The notes under the pieces were generated by a model. That model saw nothing but the letters and a program-made list of their open reading frames with translations. It made no database searches and was not told where the DNA came from. Shown here in pieces: positions 4,354 to 9,944 of a stretch of DNA of 9,944 nucleotides. This DNA is from CAZGQY01 sp964528035 (GTDB taxonomy: Bacteria > Pseudomonadota > Gammaproteobacteria > Methylococcales > UBA1147), in assembly GCA_964528035.1 (NCBI GenBank), contig CAZGQY010000155.1:1-9944 (forward strand). The letters are read 5' to 3'. The position numbers were made by a program, and so were the translations under genes. The first letter of the stretch is position 1; each line of letters starts with the position of its first letter.

Positions 4354-6018
4354 ATGGCAGCTAAAGAAGTTAAATTTGGCGAAGACGCTCGTTCGAAAAT
4401 GCTGAAAGGTGTAAATGTATTGGCGAGTGCGGTTAAAGTGACCCTCGGCCCTAAAGGTCGTAACGTGGTTCTGGAAAAGAGTTTTGGTGCACCGACTATT
4501 ACTAAAGACGGTGTTTCCGTTGCGAAAGAGATCGAATTTTCTGACAAATTCGAAAATATGGGCGCCCAGATGGTAAAAGAAGTTGCATCTCATACTTCTG
4601 ATATTGCGGGAGATGGTACAACCACTGCCACAGTTCTCGCTCAATCGATTTTAACAGAAGGATTGAAAGCGGTTGCTGCTGGAATGAACCCGATGGATTT
4701 GAAACGAGGGATTGACCAGGCAGTTAGCAAAGTTGTTGATGCGGTTGGCAGTTCTTCTGTCCCTTGTGCTGATAGCAACGCTATTGCTCAAGTGGGTACC
4801 ATATCCGCTAATTCTGACGAATCTGTCGGTAAAATTATCGCTGAGTCGATGGAAAAAGTTGGCAAAGAAGGTGTAATTACTGTTGAAGAAGGTTCTGGTC
4901 TGGAAAATGAACTGGATGTTGTAGAAGGTATGCAGTTTGATCGCGGTTATCTGTCACCCTATTTTATAAATAATCAGGACAGCATGAGTGTTGAAGTGGA
5001 CAGTCCGTTAATTCTGCTTCACGACAAAAAAATCTCGAATATACGCGATTTGCTGCCGGTACTGGAAAATGTCGCTAAAGCGGGCAAGCCTTTGTTGATT
5101 ATTGCCGAAGATGTTGAAGGCGAAGCGCTGGCTACTCTGGTCGTCAATAACATGCGTGGTATAGTCAAAGTCGCCGCTGTCAAGGCGCCTGGATTTGGTG
5201 ATCGTCGTAAAGCTATGCTGGAAGATATTGCCATATTGACGGGCGCGACTGTTATTGCCGAAGAGGTCGGATTGACACTGGAAAAAGCAACTCTGGACGA
5301 TCTTGGTTCTGCCAAAAAGATCCAGATCGTAAAAGAAAACACAACGATTATTGACGGTGCGGGCAGCGCGGACAATATTGAAGGTCGCGTCAAGCAAATT
5401 CGTGCCCAGATCGATGAAGCGACTTCAGATTACGATAAAGAAAAATTGCAGGAACGCCTGGCCAAACTCGCTGGTGGTGTTGCTGTAATCAAAGTGGGTG
5501 CAGCCACTGAAGTCGAAATGAAAGAAAAGAAAGCTCGCGTTGAAGACGCGTTGCATTCAACTCGTGCAGCAGTTGAAGAAGGTGTGGTTCCTGGTGGTGG
5601 AACTGCGTTGGTTCGAGCGGTTTCTGTACTCGAGGGTGTGTCGGGCGCGAATCATGATCAGGATGTGGGTATCAATATTTGCCGCCGTGCACTCGAAGAG
5701 CCACTGCGTCAAATCGTTTCCAATGCAGGTCTTGAAGCATCAGTGATTTTACACGATGTTTCTAAAGGTGAAGGCAACTATGGTTTTAACGCGGCGACTG
5801 GGGAATACGGCGATATGCTGGAAATGGGTATTCTGGATCCGGCAAAGGTCACCCGGACTGCATTGCAGAACGCGGCGTCGATTGCTGGTTTAATGATTAC
5901 CACAGAAGCTATGGTTGCAGAAGAGCCTAAGGAAGATGATCACTCTCATGGCGGTGGTATGCCGGGTGGTGACATGGGTGGTATGGGCGGAATGGGTGGC
6001 ATGGGCGGTATGATGTAA
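4354..6018 (+). CDS. groL: GroEL, 60-kDa chaperonin
   Basis: A 554-residue ATP-dependent chaperonin that folds non-native proteins in the double-ring cavity closed by GroES. Numbering matches E. coli GroEL over most of the length. The ATP-binding LGPKGRNV (31-38) and GDGTTTATVLA (86-96, with Asp87) and catalytic Asp398 (in VEDALH) are present. The apical domain lies at about 190-375, and the family signature AAVEEGVVPGGG runs from 405 to 416. The C-terminus is the flexible Gly-Met repeat tail (GGM units ending MM), preceded by an acidic and histidine-rich stretch (EEPKEDDHSH). AAGGAA upstream of the ATG serves as ribosome binding site. A strong terminator ends the operon. Nothing is missing; this looks like the housekeeping copy. 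Confidence 0.99.
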   Translation: MAAKEVKFGEDARSKMLKGVNVLASAVKVTLGPKGRNVVLEKSFGAPTITKDGVSVAKEIEFSDKFENMGAQMVKEVASHTSDIAGDGTTTATVLAQSILTEGLKAVAAGMNPMDLKRGIDQAVSKVVDAVGSSSVPCADSNAIAQVGTISANSDESVGKIIAESMEKVGKEGVITVEEGSGLENELDVVEGMQFDRGYLSPYFINNQDSMSVEVDSPLILLHDKKISNIRDLLPVLENVAKAGKPLLIIAEDVEGEALATLVVNNMRGIVKVAAVKAPGFGDRRKAMLEDIAILTGATVIAEEVGLTLEKATLDDLGSAKKIQIVKENTTIIDGAGSADNIEGRVKQIRAQIDEATSDYDKEKLQERLAKLAGGVAVIKVGAATEVEMKEKKARVEDALHSTRAAVEEGVVPGGGTALVRAVSVLEGVSGANHDQDVGINICRRALEEPLRQIVSNAGLEASVILHDVSKGEGNYGFNAATGEYGDMLEMGILDPAKVTRTALQNAASIAGLMITTEAMVAEEPKEDDHSHGGGMPGGDMGGMGGMGGMGGMM

Positions 6019-6054
6019 GTCTCGCTCATATCGGTCGAACACCTTGATGTTCAC

Positions 6055-6090
6055 AAAAGCCCTGCCAGTTTTGGTGGGGCTTTTTTGTTT
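6055..6090 (+). terminator. Rho-independent terminator of groESL
   Basis: AGCCCTGCCA (6058-6067) pairs with TGGTGGGGCT (6072-6081), a 10-bp stem with two G-U pairs and a 4-nt loop, flanked by A and T runs that extend the stem. It ends in TTTTTTGTTTT and begins about 37 nt after the groEL stop. Confidence 0.93.
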
Positions 6091-6118
6091 TATTCAGCAT
6101 CTTAATAGGAGAGGGTGA

Positions 6119-8341
6119 GTGGTGACTATGCCAAATTATTATTTTGTGTCCGCACCCAAAGGTATCGAGGGGCTCTTGCTTTCTGAGTTGCAGGTGCTGG
6201 GTTTGAATGATGCCTGCGAAGCTCGAGGAGGTGTTTCTTTTAGAGGGTCGCTGGAAGAAGCCTATTCGGTTTGTATGTGGTCACGGTTGGCAAACCGGGT
6301 GTTATTCAGGTTATCAGAATTTCCGTGTGAATCTGCGCAACAGTTGTATTCTGGGATTAGTGAGATTGACTGGGCTGAGCATATGCAGGCTGATGCTTCA
6401 ATGGCAGTCGATTTTAATGGTAACTGTTCAGGTATTCGTAATAGCCATTTTGGCGCATTGAAAGTAAAAGATGCCATTGTTGATCAGTTCAGACGGAACT
6501 CTGGTCAGCGTCCCGATATATCGAAAGTACAACCGGATCTGAGAGTCAATGTTTTCCTTCACAAAGAAGTGGCGCAGGTTTATGTGGATTTTTCAGGTGA
6601 CAGCCTGCATCGAAGAGGTTATCGACAAACTAACAGCCAGGCACCGCTAAAAGAAAACCTGGCGGCGGCAATATTGTCCAGAGGTGGATGGGCTGAAGTG
6701 GCTGCTCAGGATGGCGAATTTCTTGATCCTATGTGTGGGTCTGCAACACTGCTTATTGAAGCGGCGATGATAGCGGGTGACATCGCACCGGGAATTTTAC
6801 GGGACTATTATGGCTTTTTCGGCTGGAAAGGCCACCAACCAGCGGTTTGGCAAGCAATCTGTCAGTCTGCTAATGAACGGAAGGCAGCTGGTAAATCCCG
6901 AATACCCGTAATTACAGGTTATGACATTGATCATCGTGCGATAAACATAGCACAAAGGAATATTTTAAAAGCAGGGCTGGAAGAAATAATTCATATTGAG
7001 CGTCGACCGGTCGTTGACGCCCGTCCGGGAAATAGCCAGTCAAAATTTGGTTTTATCGCAGTGAATCCACCCTACGGTGAACGCATGAGTGAGAAACATG
7101 AGCTTTATTCACTGTACACCGAATTTGGCACGGTCTTGAAAACCCATTTTCCTGGATGGCAGGTGGCTATGTTAATCCTTGATTCAGAGCTGGGTTTTCG
7201 ACTGGGTATTCGTTCACGTCGACCTTACACTTTGTACAATGGTGCGATGGAGTGCAAGCTGCTGAATCTGAATGTAATTGAAGATCAGTTTTTCAGGCCT
7301 AAAGAAATTACTCATCAATACGACGATACTTCGCCTGGAATGAACGATTTGATCGTTCGCGCCAAACAAAATTCGCCAATGGAATCCGGGGAAGCTGTTA
7401 TGTTTGCGAATCGTTTAAAAAAGAATTTGCGGAATATTGGGAAGTGGGCTCAGCGTCAGAGTATTTCGTGTTTTCGAGTCTACGATGCGGATCTGCCAGA
7501 ATATGCTTTGGCGGTTGATATTTATGCAGGTGAGTCCAAATACGTTCATATACAGGAATACCAGGCACCGAATACAATTGATCCACAAAAAGCAGAGGAT
7601 AGACTGGTGTCTGCGTTGGCGGTAATTCCAGTGACGCTAGGTGTCAGTTGGGAGCAAATAGTTCTGAAAATTCGACGTAAGCAAAAAGGTAATCAACAGT
7701 ATGAGAAACAATCTGATTCAGGACGGTTTCATCAGGTAACAGAGGGCGGTAATCGATTTTTGGTGAATTTCGAAGACTATCTGGATACTGGCCTGTTCCT
7801 TGATCATAGAATGACACGGGGTATTATCCAGGATTCAGCAAAGGGTAAAAAGTTTTTGAATCTTTTTGGTTACACCGGCACTGCGACGGTGTGTGCAGCA
7901 GCGGGTGGTGCCCTGTCTACCACTACCATTGATCTTTCGAAAACTTATCTGGATTGGGCCAGGAGAAATTTCGTGGCAAATGAGCTGAACTTTGATACAA
8001 ATGAATTGATCCAGGCGAATGTGATGGATTGGTTAGCAGGTGCGGGCAATATTTGGGCGCTCCGCTATGGGTTAATATTTCTCGATCCGCCAACATTTTC
8101 CAATTCTAAAAAGTTTTCGACTAGTTTTGATGTACAACGGGATCATGTTGAACTGATAAAGGCAACAGTGAAGTTTTTAGAAGAAGATGGGCAACTTATA
8201 TTTTCAACGAACAGTCGGCGGTTTAAGTTAGATGTCGCACAATTGGACGGATTAAATATAACTGAGATTACGAAAAAAACGATTCCCAAAGATTTTGAGC
8301 GCAACTCAAAAATTCATTATTGTTGGATTATCACATATTAA
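6119..8341 (+). CDS. rlmKL: RlmKL, bifunctional 23S rRNA guanine methyltransferase
   Basis: A 740-residue fused SAM-dependent enzyme. In E. coli RlmKL (formerly RlmL/YcbY) the N-terminal part makes m2G2445 and the C-terminal part m7G2069 in 23S rRNA. Domains in order: a THUMP RNA-binding region (about 45-160); the RlmL methyltransferase with FLDPMCGSAT (201-210) and the N2-guanine catalytic motif NPPYGER (316-322); and the RlmK methyltransferase with the SAM-binding loop NLFGYTGT (581-588) and LDPPTFS (655-661). Length is slightly above the E. coli protein (about 700). The start is uncertain: AGGAG (6107-6111) is 7 nt before GTG at 6119, while an in-frame ATG at 6128 (MPNYYF) would align better with the E. 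coli N-terminus. Both motifs are intact, so both activities are expected. The acylphosphatase gene follows 28 nt later. Confidence 0.96.
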   Translation: MVTMPNYYFVSAPKGIEGLLLSELQVLGLNDACEARGGVSFRGSLEEAYSVCMWSRLANRVLFRLSEFPCESAQQLYSGISEIDWAEHMQADASMAVDFNGNCSGIRNSHFGALKVKDAIVDQFRRNSGQRPDISKVQPDLRVNVFLHKEVAQVYVDFSGDSLHRRGYRQTNSQAPLKENLAAAILSRGGWAEVAAQDGEFLDPMCGSATLLIEAAMIAGDIAPGILRDYYGFFGWKGHQPAVWQAICQSANERKAAGKSRIPVITGYDIDHRAINIAQRNILKAGLEEIIHIERRPVVDARPGNSQSKFGFIAVNPPYGERMSEKHELYSLYTEFGTVLKTHFPGWQVAMLILDSELGFRLGIRSRRPYTLYNGAMECKLLNLNVIEDQFFRPKEITHQYDDTSPGMNDLIVRAKQNSPMESGEAVMFANRLKKNLRNIGKWAQRQSISCFRVYDADLPEYALAVDIYAGESKYVHIQEYQAPNTIDPQKAEDRLVSALAVIPVTLGVSWEQIVLKIRRKQKGNQQYEKQSDSGRFHQVTEGGNRFLVNFEDYLDTGLFLDHRMTRGIIQDSAKGKKFLNLFGYTGTATVCAAAGGALSTTTIDLSKTYLDWARRNFVANELNFDTNELIQANVMDWLAGAGNIWALRYGLIFLDPPTFSNSKKFSTSFDVQRDHVELIKATVKFLEEDGQLIFSTNSRRFKLDVAQLDGLNITEITKKTIPKDFERNSKIHYCWIITY

Positions 8342-8369
8342 ATATTTGCCAATGATATGAGCAAAAAAA

Positions 8370-8642
8370 ATGTTACGTAGCGTGCATATATTTGTATCCG
8401 GAAGAGTTCAGGGCGTATTTTTTCGTGCTTCTGCCAGAACACAAGCTGAGTGTTTGGGTTTACAGGGCTTCGCAAAAAATCTTATGGATGGCAGAGTGGA
8501 AATCGTAGTCTCTGGTGAACCAAGAGCAATTGAAAAGTTTCTAATCTGGTGCCGCGAAGGTCCTGTGAATGCAGAAATTGATGAAGTATCCGTTGAAGAC
8601 TGTCAGCCGGTTGACGGTTGTGAGGGTTTTTCGATTTACTAG
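8370..8642 (+). CDS. acyP: Acylphosphatase
   Basis: A 90-residue small alpha/beta protein that hydrolyses the carboxyl-phosphate bond of acylphosphates. The signature GRVQGVFFR (11-19) contains the phosphate-binding loop and catalytic Arg19; the second catalytic residue, Asn37, is in GFAKNLMDGRVE (33-44). Length is typical (about 90) and resembles E. coli YccX. The ATG at 8370 is the only usable start because upstream frames close quickly (the ATG at 8352 meets TGA in two codons). No Shine-Dalgarno site is obvious, and a run of eight A residues (8363-8370) ends at the start codon. It lies 28 nt after rlmKL on the same strand and is probably cotranscribed. The physiological substrate is unknown. 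Confidence 0.94.
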   Translation: MLRSVHIFVSGRVQGVFFRASARTQAECLGLQGFAKNLMDGRVEIVVSGEPRAIEKFLIWCREGPVNAEIDEVSVEDCQPVDGCEGFSIY

Positions 8643-8717
8643 GTGGTTAAGAGAGGTGGCTAATTTTGTGTTTACTCAATACTCCAAAGAAAATAAATTG
8701 AGAGCATGTCAACTAAT

Positions 8718-8750
8718 GTATGTTCGGTTGAGGAACGAAACCCAACATAC
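8718..8750. terminator. Hairpin between convergent genes, possible bidirectional terminator
   Basis: GTATGTTCGGTT (8718-8729) pairs with AACCCAACATAC (8739-8750) at 11 of 12 positions around a 9-nt loop. It sits between the ends of the acylphosphatase and quinone oxidoreductase genes, 3 nt from the latter's stop codon. Neither strand has a T-tract after it, so it is not a classical intrinsic terminator; it may act as an RNA 3'-end stabiliser. Confidence 0.5.
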
Positions 8751-8753
8751 CAC

Positions 8754-9731
8754 TTACATCGTTAGTACAATCTTACCAATATGCGTACTGCTTTCCATTA
8801 AGTGATGCGCCTGGTTTGCCTGATTCAGAGGGAAAGTTTTGTAGATAATGGGTCTGACCGTACCGGCATCCAGCAATGGCCATACTTTTTCGCGCAGCGA
8901 ATCGGCGAGTTGTGATTTTTCAGCAACACTACGGGGTCGCAGTGTTGAACCGGTCAGGCTGAGGCGCTTTAACATGATCGGCAGTAGGTTAATGTCGGTT
9001 TTTGGTCCATTTTGCAGAGCAATCTGTACCAGGCGACCATCGGGTGCAAGACACGAAAGGTTGCGTTTCAGATAGTCTCCACCGACGATATCCAGAATCA
9101 TGTCGACTCCAACATTTCCGGTTTGTTTTTTTATGATCTCGACAAAATCGCTGTTGTGGTAATTTATTGCAGTATCAGCACCCAATTTTTCGCAAAATTG
9201 GCATTTTTCGTCGTTGCCTGCGGTGGTAAATACTTTTGCACCGATCGCGCTGGCAAGTTGAATGGCTGTGGTTCCAATGCCGCTGGTTCCACCGTGAACC
9301 AGGAATCTCTCGCCCTGAATTAATCTTCCGCGGTTGAAAACATTGCTCCACACGGTAAAGGTTGCTTCCGGCAGTGCCGCTGCCTGAATCATGTCAAAAT
9401 TCTTAGGGATTGGTAAGCAAAGCGGTGCCTCAGCAAGGCAATATTCTGCGTAGCCACCACCTGTGACAAGTGCACATATTTTATCGCCTGGCGAAACATT
9501 AGTTACACCCGAGCCAATAGAGATAATAGTTCCGGCGACTTCCAGTCCGGGGATTTCTGAAGCACCGGGCGGTGGTGGGTATAGTCCTCTGCGCTGCATT
9601 ATATCCGGTCGATTGACTCCTGCAGCGGCGACTTTGATTAACACTTCGTGTTTATTCGGATCCGGAATCGTTTGTTCTGCTAATTTCAGTACATCAGCAT
9701 TACCGGCTTCGCTGATTTCTACAACGGTCAT
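8754..9731 (-). CDS. NAD(P)H:quinone oxidoreductase, PIG3/QOR type
   Basis: A 325-residue zinc-independent medium-chain dehydrogenase/reductase related to human TP53I3 (PIG3), which reduces quinones with NADPH. Seen in the sequence: an N-terminal GroES-like catalytic domain with VAAAGVNRPDIMQRRG (34-49) and IPGLEVAG (60-67), then a Rossmann domain with a nucleotide-binding GGTSGIG loop (147-153) and DMILDIVGG (210-218). The catalytic-zinc ligands of alcohol dehydrogenases are absent, as in QORs. The ATG at 9731 gives the usual family N-terminus (MTVVEISEAG); an in-frame TTG at 9761 would add ten atypical residues. No strong Shine-Dalgarno site is visible at either. The gene is convergent with the acylphosphatase gene. 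The real substrate cannot be told from sequence. Confidence 0.92.
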   Translation of the reverse strand: MTVVEISEAGNADVLKLAEQTIPDPNKHEVLIKVAAAGVNRPDIMQRRGLYPPPPGASEIPGLEVAGTIISIGSGVTNVSPGDKICALVTGGGYAEYCLAEAPLCLPIPKNFDMIQAAALPEATFTVWSNVFNRGRLIQGERFLVHGGTSGIGTTAIQLASAIGAKVFTTAGNDEKCQFCEKLGADTAINYHNSDFVEIIKKQTGNVGVDMILDIVGGDYLKRNLSCLAPDGRLVQIALQNGPKTDINLLPIMLKRLSLTGSTLRPRSVAEKSQLADSLREKVWPLLDAGTVRPIIYKTFPLNQANQAHHLMESSTHIGKIVLTM

Positions 9732-9835
9732 GTTAATTGGCGTGACGTTATTCAATGGCAATCGCTAAATTTATGAGTGAACTGTGTTTGAAAAGGGAAG
9801 GGTAGACGCATAAGCTTACAGGGTCAACCGAGGCT

Positions 9836-9944
9836 GCTTTCTATTCTTAGGAGCGAGGATTCAATAATATACGAATCTTGACTTGTCTAATTGTCCGTCT
9901 TCTGCGTTGTAGCAACAGTTGCGTAGCCCTGCTATGCGCCTGTT
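9836..9944. repeat. Structured non-coding stretch at the right edge
   Basis: No gene is visible. GATTC (9858-9862) and GAATC (9873-9877) form a small inverted repeat. At the very end AACAG (9914-9918) pairs with CTGTT (9940-9944) around an inner GCGTAGC-CCT-GCTATGC stem, making a good hairpin that may continue outside the window. The density of inverted repeats and lack of coding potential suggest an intergenic repeat element, possibly related in style to the palindrome near groESL, but a family match cannot be shown here. Confidence 0.45.

Noticed and set aside
4326..5397. Several antisense ORFs on the minus strand of groEL
   Set aside because: They are mirror frames of a highly biased, conserved gene, with no ribosome binding site or family resemblance.
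8569..8805. Plus-strand ORF overlapping the end of the acylphosphatase gene
   Set aside because: It is an out-of-frame shadow running across the convergent intergenic hairpin into the opposite gene.
9731..9761. TTG start for the quinone oxidoreductase
   Set aside because: It adds ten residues not typical of the family; the ATG at 9731 gives the standard N-terminus and 325-residue length.
9463..9768. Plus-strand ORF of 101 codons opposite the quinone oxidoreductase
   Set aside because: It lies antisense to a clearly recognised gene and shows no family features.

Overview
The window looks like chromosome of a moderate-GC gammaproteobacterium. The best taxonomic marker is the fused two-domain 23S rRNA methyltransferase RlmKL, an arrangement typical of Gammaproteobacteria; the GroEL and GroES sequences fit this. 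The genus cannot be named from the sequence alone.

Layout. (1) Positions 1-2321, minus strand: a pyrroloquinoline quinone (PQQ) biosynthesis cluster in the order pqqA-pqqB-pqqC-pqqD. The left edge holds a ribosome binding site and ATG for the next gene, expected to be pqqE. pqqA is only 24 codons long. It has a strong Shine-Dalgarno site and a plausible sigma-70 promoter, and two terminator-like hairpins separate it from pqqB. (2) Positions 2482-3514, minus strand: a MoeB/ThiF-type E1-like adenylyltransferase followed by a small unrecognised ORF, both pointing toward pqqA. (3) Positions 3515-4013: a 499-base intergenic region with a 162-bp imperfect palindrome carrying near-perfect 22-bp terminal inverted repeats (a MITE-like element), then the groESL promoter with a perfect CIRCE operator for the HrcA repressor. 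(4) Positions 4014-6018, plus strand: groES and groEL, closed by a strong intrinsic terminator. (5) Positions 6119-8642, plus strand: rlmKL and an acylphosphatase gene. (6) Positions 8754-9731, minus strand: a PIG3-type NAD(P)H:quinone oxidoreductase, convergent with the acylphosphatase gene. The right edge (about 9836-9944) is a structured non-coding stretch running out of the window.

How it works together. PqqA is the peptide whose Glu and Tyr become the PQQ skeleton. PqqD is the peptide chaperone for the radical-SAM enzyme PqqE, PqqB is a metallo-beta-lactamase-fold hydroxylase and PqqC is the final oxidase. The hairpins after pqqA would let the substrate peptide be transcribed in excess over the enzymes. 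groESL appears to be under HrcA control. The remaining genes are housekeeping. No clearly new multi-gene system is visible; the most interesting items are the palindromic element beside the groESL promoter, the double hairpin in the pqqA-pqqB gap, and the small unknown ORF between the E1-like gene and pqqA.
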